The notes below the pieces were generated by a model, which saw only the letters and a program-made list of their open reading frames with translations, had not been told where the DNA came from and made no database searches. From positions 1 to 16,784 of the forward strand of contig NWUY0300027958.1 in the NCBI GenBank assembly GCA_004151065.3: DNA of 16,784 nt. The letters are read 5' to 3'. Origin of the DNA: Larix sibirica (lineage: Eukaryota > Streptophyta > Pinopsida > Pinales > Pinaceae). Both the position numbers and the translations under genes were made by a program. Shown here piece after piece: positions 8,214 through 16,784 of this stretch. Position 1 is the stretch's first letter; the number at the start of each line of letters is the position of its first letter.

Positions 8214-10425
8214 TTGGAGATGCTTATCTAGATTTTGAGACATGTCAACCCACTCTCTTTCTCTAAGTGAGACCAATCATCTTATTTAGAAATTCTTTAA
8301 AATTATTTTTCAAAATTTATGTTTGATATATACTTTTATCTAAACCCCTTATTATTAAGAAGTGAATTTATAAATATTTTAGAGTGAAAACATTTTCATA
8401 AACATATAATTTTTGTGATGTTTTTAGTTAGCTCCTCTATGTTTGAGATATATTCTGATATAATATCCAATTTGATTTTATGTGTTGTCTACATAGTCTC
8501 TTTCATATCTATTAGTGTGGAGTATAATATTTAATTTGCTTTGTCATAAAAAATAATCTCTAAAAATCTCTTTCATATTTCATACTTACAGGTGTAGAGT
8601 ATAATATCTAATTTGCTTCTTTGTCATAAAAAATAATAATTTCTTTTGTAAATTTCCTTTAAAGATTTTTTTTCATATCTATTTTAGTGTTTTTCTCTTA
8701 AAGTTAATCAAAGTTTAATTTTAAAAATGACAAAAATGGAAATTGCAGTGGATTTTTTTATTTAAACCTCTCAAAGTTCAATTTTAAAATTGATAAAAAA
8801 TAGTTATCCAAACAAATGATATAGTTGAGTTTGATATGAAGACCACAAAAAAAATGGGAAATTAAGAAAGCCACACACTATGCAAATTTATCTATTTGTT
8901 TGTTCATTATGCAAATTTACCTGATACTACTAATATTATTTTGATATCAAAAATATCATTTCATTAAAAAAAAGCTATGATGAAATTAATTGTTAAATGA
9001 AGTTTAATAACAATTTAATTTTTTTTAGGAAAACCAGTGAATTGTGCCAGAATTACAATTAGTTCACTAATATTATTATGTTTCATGTTCATCACTCTGA
9101 CCAAGATGAGGTATTTCAACATCAAATGGTAAGTTTATTTATTTTGGTTTAATCTTTAAATATTTTTAGTTTGGTTTCAATCTCGTTTCAATGAATGCTT
9201 AGTTGCCCCCCAAGAAAAAATAATATGTTGAAGTTAACTAGTAAGTAAAAGTCCATTTTCTGAAATATTTGGAGTTTTTTATATTTTGAAATATTGTGTC
9301 AATCCTTAACTAATTGATTTGGTATTTTTAGCAATTTTGTTAGAGATTTTTTTACACATTAATACTTCAATTTTATTGGAGATTTCTTTACACATTAATA
9401 CTTCAATTTTAAAAAGATAGCAAGTGTTATTGCTATTTCATTTCCTATATTTAACAATTACCCAATCGGTCATCCAAAGTAATAAAAAAATAATAAATAA
9501 TTAATTTCTTGACACTATTCATCATCTTATTTCACATAATTATTAAATTTTTATTAATCATTTATATAAACTTATTAAATTAATTTTTTCAATCTTTTTA
9601 CATATTTTTATATTATCTATTAAATACTAAATTTAACTTTATTATTATTATGGATAAATACTCTCATTTTTACTAATATTATAAAACATCTCACTTTTCT
9701 CCCGTAACCGACCATTAAATATAATTCGCTTATTTTGTTGCTGGTAACACTAGTCAATACAATAATTTACTACCAATTACCATATGCAATAAATGCAAAT
9801 ACTTTGCATTTGAGATTCTTTGCTACGTTACAATACTTTGCAGTTTGCATTTGAGCTTCTTCCTTTCGAAATTCTTCCATTTGCATTTGAGCTTCTTTCC
9901 TTTTTCTAGTTATTATTATGACGCATCGTTTTATGTTCTCTCCATGGTGGGCCAATTCCTTAAGGAGATTGATTTTGATTAAATTAGAGAATAATATTTG
10001 CCGAGGGCGATTGCCAAAGTTGAGTACCGTGAAGTTTATTTTTAACATGTTTTCAATTAGTAGTTGTTAATCCTTTTTTATCAACATCTTTATTAATAGA
10101 GTTATTTAATTTGTAGTTAATGAATATTGATAAATCACAAATTACGTATTATAAATAAGTTATGTGTTGTCTTCTAGTTAAATGGGTTGTCTACCATTAA
10201 CTGCCTATTTTCCATGCATAGCTACTAGAAAAAGTATAAATCTTAATCCACTCCAGATTCTAAAATATAAACATATATCAATATATATTAAAATTAAATA
10301 TATTAACTTGACATTATTTTACAAATATTAAAAAAATGATAAAGTCAAATAAATTAACTTGAAATTATTTAAAAAATATTATATAAAAAAAAATATTATT
10401 TAAGTCCCTTCCTAAACGTTGATGT
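8214..10425. other. AT-rich gene-poor stretch with small duplications
   Basis: No supported gene. There is an imperfect duplication at about 8500-8640, around tctctttcatat, gagtataatat and gtcataaaaaataat. A 36-bp duplication lies at 9343-9414 (gagattt then acacattaatacttcaattt). A 100-bp exon-like interval is at 9029-9128 (see findings). The minus-strand 92-codon frame at 10048-9770 has a repetitive Glu/Gln/Met stretch encoded by a repeated tttgcatttgagcttctt motif and is probably not a gene. Confidence 0.6.
9343..9414. repeat. 36-bp tandem duplication
   Basis: Units at 9343 and 9379 share acacattaatacttcaattt, with one change in the T run and divergence at the last bases. Confidence 0.85.
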
Positions 10426-10557
10426 CGAATTCAATTTGAATTACAAAATTTCCTAATAAGAAAATCTAACGAATCCAATTTGAATTGCAAAATTTCCAAA
10501 TAAGAAAATCTAACGAATCCAATTTGAATTGCAAAATTTCCAAATATGAAAATCTAG
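10426..10557. repeat. 44-bp tandem repeat, three copies
   Basis: Units start at 10426, 10470 and 10514 with cgaatccaatttgaatt (first unit cgaattcaat). The second and third differ at only two positions, and the first differs at a few more. Each unit includes the short palindrome caatttgaattg, or a near copy. Confidence 0.92.
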
Positions 10558-11256
10558 AGTGGCTCTTTGAAGTCACCCCACGTGATATTGTATAATTTGC
10601 CACCTTATATATTGCAAGGTAAGTTTAGTCTCTATGCAAATTTTACCCATCACCAGTCCAATTCTTGCATAGTAATAAGTTTAGTCCGAGTCCAGTTCTT
10701 GCATGGTAAATAAGATAATCATCCATATAGCCTGAGACATAAGACAATTATCCATATAGCCTAAGACACAGTGTAGGAATCGGCCAGCTCCACCTAAATT
10801 TGATAAGTCATGCCTGGTTTAAAATATTAAATTGTATTACTCATGGATACATGCTGCTAATTAGAGTCCGCTGGATCGTAACCGTAATCGTTTTTTTTTC
10901 ACCTTAAAATAAATAAATAAAAACCGAAAAACTGTTATAAGATCTGTTCTTCTAGACAGTACTGAGTCATCTGCATGTTAACGTTCAGAAATATCTAAAT
11001 AGCAATGTCTAACAGGGAGTATAATTCTAACACATTGAAACTTCAATAATTTCATATGATTTCTGCAGATAGCATAGGGTTTACTGTTTTCAGAGATTCA
11101 TATTAACGACCTGGAAAATTTTCTCTTTTCAGGACCATTCATGGTGATACTAAGGCAAAATGTCCATGCAGCCTCTCATCTTGAATCGCGGAATCAGTCG
11201 CAAAAGCCATCAAGCAACAACGTAAAAGGTTGATATCAGATGGAAGCTTTCTGTAA
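10558..11256. other. Intergenic DNA with small duplications and a G-box-like site
   Basis: ccacgtga near 10578 is a G-box-like hexamer in no defined promoter. gtccaattcttgcatagtaa at about 10657 is repeated imperfectly as gtccagttcttgcatggtaa near 10690. A strong acceptor-like ttttctcttttcag ends at 11132, and 34 codons stay open after it in one frame, but I could not tie it to a gene. Confidence 0.5.
10710..10767. repeat. 29-bp tandem duplication
   Basis: ataagataatcatccatata at 10710 is followed 29 bases later by ataagacaattatccatata, and both continue gcctgagac or gcctaagac. Confidence 0.88.
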
Positions 11257-11607
11257 ATGTATAAATTAGTTTCTGATAAAATAATTTATTTTAACAATCT
11301 ATTGAAACAACAGGAAGAAAAAACAGATCTATTGAAACTTATCGAGGGTTACACATTAAACACTCACTTGCTGGGACCAGCCATTATTGCAACTAAAAAA
11401 CAGAATGGACTCTTGTGGATCGAAACTACAGAGTACCAGTTAGATCTGAATTCGATCAACAAAATTCTGCAGAGGAGGTCGGCTCCAGCTACAACAAGCC
11501 TTGAACCAAAAGAACCAAGTCCGAAGACCTTAAAAAAGACAATTGACTCAAAGAGGCTAATTGATTCTATGGCTGCAAGAGAACTTGACCTAAATACGGG
11601 CATGTAA
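11257..11607 (+). CDS. Hypothetical 116-residue ORF, uncertain
   Basis: The ATG at 11257 immediately follows an in-frame TAA, so the frame cannot extend upstream without splicing. The product would be hydrophilic with a charged start, then LGPAIIATKKQNGLLWIETT, and a Lys/Pro/Ser-rich C-terminal part ending in MAARELDLNTGM. I do not recognise it and see no signal peptide or membrane segment. It is convergent with the ARM-repeat gene, whose stop lies 193 bases away. A good acceptor-like sequence sits at 11119-11132, so it might be part of a longer spliced gene or a chance frame in a 3' untranslated region. The overlapping minus-strand frame (11603-11364) is a shadow. Codon usage gives no clear verdict by eye. 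Confidence 0.3.
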   Translation: MYKLVSDKIIYFNNLLKQQEEKTDLLKLIEGYTLNTHLLGPAIIATKKQNGLLWIETTEYQLDLNSINKILQRRSAPATTSLEPKEPSPKTLKKTIDSKRLIDSMAARELDLNTGM

Positions 11608-11799
11608 TTTTTCTAATCAGAATCAACTAGATCAAAGACCCAATTGATATCTCCTGCATAAATTGGACTGTATGGATTCATAACCTAAACCCAAACTCCA
11701 ACAAATATATAGTCCTATATGGCTCAATAAATCTTAATATCATGGCTTGAAATCGAAATCGTTGAAACTTTTGATGGACAAATGAGTATTACCAAGAGA

Positions 11800-13326
11800 C
11801 TAGTTGGGAAGGCTTTTTGAACTGGAACTGTTTACCAGAGACTTGTATTTCTTGTAAGATTCTCCTGATATGCATGTCACGTTAGCCCTCCGTATAATTC
11901 TCTCCATATTCAGATCCAAGCTCTGTTCAACCATGGTTTTAACGGCCCTCTTGTGCTCTTTCATCTCATGAGTAATATTGCTATCGTTCTCTGGAAAGGC
12001 CAGTGCGCTGTATTTATTCCATATTCTACCGGTACTCAATGGACCTGAGAGAGCCACGGTCACGGGTTTCCGGAGATATTGCAATATTCTTAGTGATCTC
12101 TTCTGTGCGAGAGGAGTGCCTAACAAGGCCACCTCCAATAGCACAGGAACGATTCCGGCCCGCATCATGGCTTGCCTCTGATTCAAGCTCCGGTGCGCCA
12201 ACACCATCAATATGTAGGCAACCCTCTCCTGACATTTAAAAGTGGTGCTGTCTGATCTCAACACGTCGATCAAGCATTTGGGCATCGTTGGGGCATTACT
12301 CATGCTTGCCCTCCCGCTTTCTACCAGTACCAGGTTGGCTAATATTGCAAGAGATCTCTCCATTGATTTTGATGATTGCACCATATTCAACAATGGCTGA
12401 ATTGCTCCTTCCTTTGCTATGGGATCAACATTCTCAAGGCATGTGGACAGATTATAAAGAGCTGCCAGAGAAGCCATCCTTCCCTTCTCGTTGCCTGTTT
12501 CTAACATGCAGATGAGTACAGGGAGTGCAGCAGAGGACCCAATTATTGATTTATTTCTATCAAGAGCCGAAATAGCAAGTAGAGCAATGGCAATCAGGTC
12601 TCGCATTTCTATGTCAGAATTATGAAAGAGCCTCCCCAGCTTCTCTACGCCTCCTGCTTCCACAAACAGAGCTTTATTCCTGTTTACACGAGCAACAAAA
12701 GTTAATTTTCAATTGTATCCGGTAAATAGACTTTACGTGCTAAACTTTTTGGCTATGAAAGGAAAATGAACTGGATGATAAACATACGTGTAGCTTCTAT
12801 TGCAGAGCTCTATAAGAGCTTGCAAAGCAACGCTACGATGCTCATCAATGGCACAATCCAACATAGTTACCAAGGGGGGGACTACACCCAAAGTTGCCAG
12901 AAACTTTTTCATTTGAGTATTGTTTTTAGCTATTGTTTCGATTAGGGAAGCCGCCTTGTATTTGCTATCAACAGAACCGAAATGAATATGTTTGACAGCC
13001 TGTTGAACCTCCAAGCCCCTTCTCCTACTCTCTACTGCATCGTCGATGATTTCTGGTTCAATTTTATACTTCTCATTTTCGAATGAATCCAATGATTTCG
13101 ATGGCATGATCTCCTCTAGTACAAATTTCTGACTTATATCGGGCTTCATTGGAAAATCATTTTCAAGAACTTCATGCTGTGTAATCGGAGTCCCGTTTTT
13201 GCTGTGTGTTTTCTTCTTGACTCTTCTGACAAGCCGAAGAAGGCGGTCAAAGAATTTCAGCTTTGAGTAGGTACGATACCACGGGCGCCGAACTTCCCCA
13301 TTGGAGATCAGTCCCCCAGGAGCCAT
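11800..13326 (-). CDS. ARM-repeat protein of the U-box/ARM superfamily, without a U-box, two exons
   Basis: Exon 1 is 13326-12788 and exon 2 is 12679-11800, split inside a Thr codon. The spliced CDS is 1419 bases (472 residues plus TAG). The start ATG at 13326 opens MAPGGLISNGEVRRPWYRTY. Residues 13-43 are very basic (FFDRLLRLVRRVKKK), a possible membrane-surface or nuclear-targeting patch. Residues 44-98 are acidic and probably disordered. From about 103 to 400 run tandem armadillo helices, with typical segments LGVVPPLVTMLD, EAGGVEKLGRLF, SALDRNKSIIGSS, LAALYNLS, EGAIQPLLNMV and AGIVPVLLEVALL. The tail is Ser-rich. Armadillo solenoids bind proteins; plant relatives often also carry a U-box that recruits E2 enzymes. 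None is seen here, so E3 activity is not implied. The substrate or partner is unknown. The gene has no internal stop and looks functional. Plus-strand ORFs within it are shadows. Confidence 0.9.
12680..12787 (-). other. Intron of the ARM-repeat gene (108 bp, GT-AG, phase 2)
   Basis: On the minus strand the donor reads ctacac|gtatgtt and the acceptor cgtgtaaacag|gaataaag. Joining gives SYTNKALFVEAGG, which fits an armadillo helix pair exactly. Without splicing, exon 1 would run out of the repeat pattern into YVYHPVHF and stop. Confidence 0.92.
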
Positions 13327-14716
13327 TAGAAACGAATCAGGATCAATCGATGGCTGCCTATTTGGGAATGCCTTTTTTAAATCTCCTTATGAGAATACAG
13401 AAATAAATGCATATGAAGTCTAACTAATCAGCTAGACTCCAGAATCGAGATCCTACACGGGCAGATCAACTACTCAATCATTAGAATCTCTCTAAAAGCA
13501 AGAAAATATGGGCCAGCGATGGCCAGTTGGCCACGGTTCAGGTAACATATACACGACGAAAACGCACAGAAATTTATGAGACGCATGTGGGAACGAGAGA
13601 GGAATTCATAGACACAGGAATCCAAACTTGAAATGAAACGATGATATATATCTTGGGTCATTTGCAGGTGCCGTGGCTACTTTTAAGGATCCACGCGACC
13701 TGATTTGCTTTGGATGGTAATGCCTTGTCCAACAACAAGTATGATAATAAAATACTTGCACGCTTGCATTCAAAATAAAATATTTGATTAGAATTTTCTC
13801 CCTACAAAGTGCACCGAGTGTAGTGCCCAGAGGAATATTAATATTATTATTGTCAAAAACAGATATGCCTCTCTGTATCAATCAAGCTGGATATTGCCAT
13901 TTTACCTTTCCTCCCTTTTGATAGTCAAACAGTGATTTTTTAAAATCTTCTACTCCTTCCTTCCCATCTTTTTATATTAAATTCTCTTTATTTTATCTTG
14001 AAACAACTGCCTTTACTCTACCACGTTCTCATGACCAACTGTGTGACCCAAATGTCACAACATTGCACTTTTACTTTGTATGCAACTAGCCCATTAAAAT
14101 CTATTACTGTTTGTTAAGGATTTTTTAAGAGACAAGTGAAGCCAGATTGTAGGGTTTTTACAAACAAATTGAAACAATGGCTCCTCTTTCACATGATACA
14201 GGCCATTTGACTATGATTAATCGGTAAAGTAGTCAGCCATTGAATATGAAAAATTAAATATTTTTTTTTATGAGTTTATAGTAGTAAGATTAAGTCTTAT
14301 TAAGTTTTTCTGCACATTTTTTATTATTATAAAATTTAAGATATATTTAAAATTGAAATATTTAAATTTCATCGAGTTTATGTAGTATTATATTGTAATT
14401 TAATTTTTATTAACTATTAATATAATAGATTTTTGAATTTATATGTTTTTTTCATATAATAAGTCAATTAAAACCTAAATTAGGTGATTAAGAAAATTAG
14501 TTGTTACCTCTATCAAATATAAACATTTTACATCAATAAATATAAATATAAAATATTGACTTTATTTTAAAAACAGTAAAAAAAACCTATTAACATAGTC
14601 AACTTGACAATCAAATCTAATGTTCAAGCAATTCATGAATAATACCAATAAATATGAGCACTATCCTTTTACCATGATTAACTTTATGTACAAATACAAA
14701 ATAAAAACCAACTATA
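13327..14716. other. Upstream region of the ARM-repeat gene, then AT-rich DNA
   Basis: 13327-13650 would hold the 5' untranslated region and core promoter. 13651-13720 is locally GC-richer. From about 13900 the sequence is AT-rich with no convincing gene. The minus-strand frames at 13470-13661 and 13606-13881 have no recognisable motif. Confidence 0.55.
13643..13650 (-). promoter_or_regulatory. Candidate TATA box of the ARM-repeat gene
   Basis: gatatatatc on the minus strand lies about 320 bases before the ATG. It would imply a 5' untranslated region of nearly 290 bases. An alternative, ctcataaat near 13580, would shorten it. This is a guess from position only. Confidence 0.25.
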
Positions 14717-14920
14717 TTTTAGAGTTTTCCTTGTAAATGATTTGCTCATCATTTTTATGTTTCACACATCATAACCTCGTACATTATTTATTAAGGGTTT
14801 GTGGCTTTAGATCAATCTATTTTAGAGCCTCCTTATAAATGATTGCTCGTCATTTTTATGTTTCGCACATCATTACCTCGTACATTATTGATCAAAGGGT
14901 TTGTGGCTTTAGTCCAATCT
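14717..14920. repeat. 103-bp imperfect tandem duplication
   Basis: Units at 14717-14819 and 14820-14920 begin ttttagag. They share catttttatgtttc, cctcgtacattatt and gggtttgtggctttag, with scattered substitutions and small gaps. Confidence 0.88.
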
Positions 14921-15000
14921 TTATTAATGTGATACTAAACGCCTTAAATTCTTGCCCCCTCTTAGTGCTTATTGGGTCGAGTGTCTAATAATTTCAAAAT

Positions 15001-15121
15001 ATTGTTTCGATATGATGAAGTGTAAAACAAAGACTATTGTTTAATTATATTGTTTCGATATGATGAAGTGTAAAACAAAGATTATTGTTTAATTGGGATG
15101 AAGTGTAAACCAAATGGGGAG
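15001..15121. repeat. 48-bp tandem duplication plus a partial third copy
   Basis: attgtttcgatatgatgaag starts at 15001 and 15049; the copies differ at about two bases. A shortened third piece (ttgggatgaagtgtaaacca) follows from about 15092. Confidence 0.9.
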
Positions 15122-16161
15122 GAGATATGAGGTAATCATTTTTATTGGATATAACATTACATCCAACGGAAGTTTTAAGGAGTTAGATTAGGATCTTCTC
15201 ACATCTTTTATTGTGAATGTTTATCATTTTTTTAATATAAAATAAATTAAAGGATTTTTTATTTTTATATTTACTAAAAGATATATGTCTTTTTTTAATT
15301 TATATTTTATTATTATTATATTTTTGAATTAAAATTTGATAATTATTTTTTAGTTATTTATCCACGTCAAGATTATAAATATATGATTGAATTCATTAAG
15401 CTTAATAGCCAATTTCATAGGTGTTTAAAAGTTTCTAAAAATATACATGGAGCCTCTTATACCAAATAACTCTCTACCTAGTCACCTCGACTTGATCTAA
15501 TGACTTTAGTGGGGCAAACCTGTAATGTACCCGACTTCGAAACCAAGGTCACGGGTGCATGTAAACCCAAAGGAAGGTCGAATAAAGTTATAGCACAGTG
15601 GATTAAGGTTAACCAAAGCCTATGATGGCATACCATCAAACCAATTAAATCAAACATACAGCCTTTAAAATAATTGCGATACTTTAAAAACAATTATAAA
15701 ATTCTCCAAGAGCTCATGCAAGCATGACAACGCAACTAGATTACAAACTTTAATAAACTTGGACCTTAGCATTATTAAAACATTAAAGGTGACCATAATC
15801 AACCCAATAATGCTAAATAATCATATTTACGGAAGTCTTTGCAAACAATTACAAACTAGATCTTTCCGCCATAAAGCTATGCAATTTATGGCATTTTCGT
15901 CAATCCAATTTATGACACTTTTATTAATAGTTTTGCATTACCTATCAGATCATGTATAAATTTAACATCTATAGACATTTAATAATGAATAACAAGAAGT
16001 CCAGAGTAGCCATCTATAGCCCCTAATTCATATAGGAAATCAAATCTACAAATAGCTTTGAAAATCACTACCAGATCATCTGGTAAGCATCCAAATCTCT
16101 ACAAAACCAACTGTAAACTTTAAATAACAAGCATATAAGCTATATGGGACATTATACATCC
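15122..16161. other. AT-rich stretch, no supported gene
   Basis: 15122-15480 is very AT-rich. A less AT-rich patch at 15480-15620 contains tRNA-promoter-like motifs that do not assemble into a tRNA or SINE (see rejected items). Frames at 15478-15693 (minus) and 15759-15959 (plus) lack recognisable domains. Confidence 0.55.
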
Positions 16162-16784
16162 ACCAAGGGTGCACTCGAGAATTCATATATAGCCATACAG
16201 CATCAAATATTCAAATCTCTAGAGAAACTATCAATTCAATCTAATTTCCAAGCAAAAAAACCCATCAACTAGTGATCAAAACTCAGTAATAGAACATATA
16301 TGATCAACCATGGAGGGCGCACTTGCAGAACACGCTACAATAAATAAGACATGATTAAACATGTTTCAAGTTGTCATTAAGATCAGATCTCCAATAGAAG
16401 AGAAAAACACAATTTTCCAAGCAAGATTTATCAACTAGAGTTCCAGAAACCAAGCAATTTCAACTGTGAATTCATCTACAAATCTGATCAGCCATAAAGG
16501 GAGCATTGGAAAAGTAAACTACAACCAATAAACACATAAATAACATATCCCAAGTTGACATTAAGATCAAATCTCAAATAGGAGAGAAAAACATCAATTT
16601 CCAAGCAAGATCCCTCAATTATAGTTCCAAAAACCAAGCAATTGCAATTACAAATTTATCTATTGATCTAATTAGCCATAGAGGGAACATTTACAGAGTA
16701 AGCTACAGAAAATAAACACATAAATCACATATGTCAAACTAACATCAAGATTAGATCTCATAGTCAAGGAAAATGTACAAGTTT
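16162..16784. repeat. 184-bp tandem repeat array running off the window end
   Basis: Units start with ccat at 16308, 16492 and 16676, exactly 184 bases apart, and the last is cut by the window end. Shared parts include agtaaactac or agtaagctac, aataaacacataaat, cattaagatca, agagaaaaacat and ttccaagcaagat. A more degenerate, shorter copy (about 16162-16307) precedes them. Identity between units looks like roughly 75-80 percent by eye. This could be a satellite or a repeat inside a larger element. Confidence 0.82.

Noticed and set aside
9770-10048. Minus-strand 92-codon frame with Glu/Gln/Met-rich repeats.
   Set aside because: The protein-like repeat comes from repeated tttgcatttgagcttctt DNA, and the rest has no recognisable domain.
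14717-15121. Reading the 103-bp and 48-bp repeats as one family.
   Set aside because: They share no sequence beyond AT-richness.
15480-15620. tRNA-promoter-like motifs: tagcacagtgg (A-box-like, plus strand) and ggtttcgaagtc (B-box-like, minus strand).
   Set aside because: The two motifs are on opposite strands, so they cannot form one polymerase III promoter. I see no tRNA cloverleaf and no flanking duplication or tail that would make a SINE.
1-16784. CRISPR arrays, bacterial operons, rRNA or tRNA genes.
   Set aside because: The direct repeats are adjacent tandem units without unique spacers, and no structural RNA was recognised; the window is eukaryotic.

Overview
The window looks like nuclear DNA from a seed plant. 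The evidence is a two-exon ARM-repeat gene of a plant type with a 108-bp GT-AG intron, a Ty3/gypsy gag of a plant lineage, a plant non-LTR (LINE) element with an RNase H domain and poly-A tail, a fragment resembling plant mitochondrial proline dehydrogenase, and long AT-rich gene-poor stretches. A repeat-rich genome such as a conifer would fit, but I cannot show the species from sequence alone.

Layout. Positions 1-1535 are noncoding, with a strongly pyrimidine-rich stretch and one undetermined base (1295). Positions 1535-3264 (minus) are a decayed Ty3/gypsy gag pseudogene with many in-frame stops and frameshifts. Its presumed 5' leader or LTR side lies at about 3265-4100 and carries a 42-bp hairpin-forming tandem repeat. 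Positions 4304-6405 are an AT-rich minisatellite split by a 1.77-kb 5'-truncated LINE (4408-6177). The LINE is bounded by an 11-12 bp target-site duplication and ends in 14 A. It holds a broken RNase H domain, then an overlapping, largely open frame of about 345 codons that I do not recognise. Positions 6406-6719 are a nearly perfect 157-bp tandem duplication. Positions 6781-7137 are a proline-dehydrogenase-like N-terminal fragment with an early stop.

Positions 7138-11256 are AT-rich and contain only small tandem duplications and weak exon-like signals. A 116-codon plus-strand ORF (11257-11607) has no recognised identity. The one convincing intact gene is at 13326-11800 (minus). It encodes a 472-residue ARM-repeat protein of the U-box/ARM superfamily without a U-box, in two exons. 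Positions 13327-16784 are its upstream region followed by AT-rich DNA with 103-bp, 48-bp and 184-bp tandem repeats.

How the parts relate: there is no operon-like or pathway grouping. One host gene sits among dead transposons and many small, mutually unrelated tandem duplications. The most novel-looking item is the long overlapping ORF downstream of RNase H inside the LINE.
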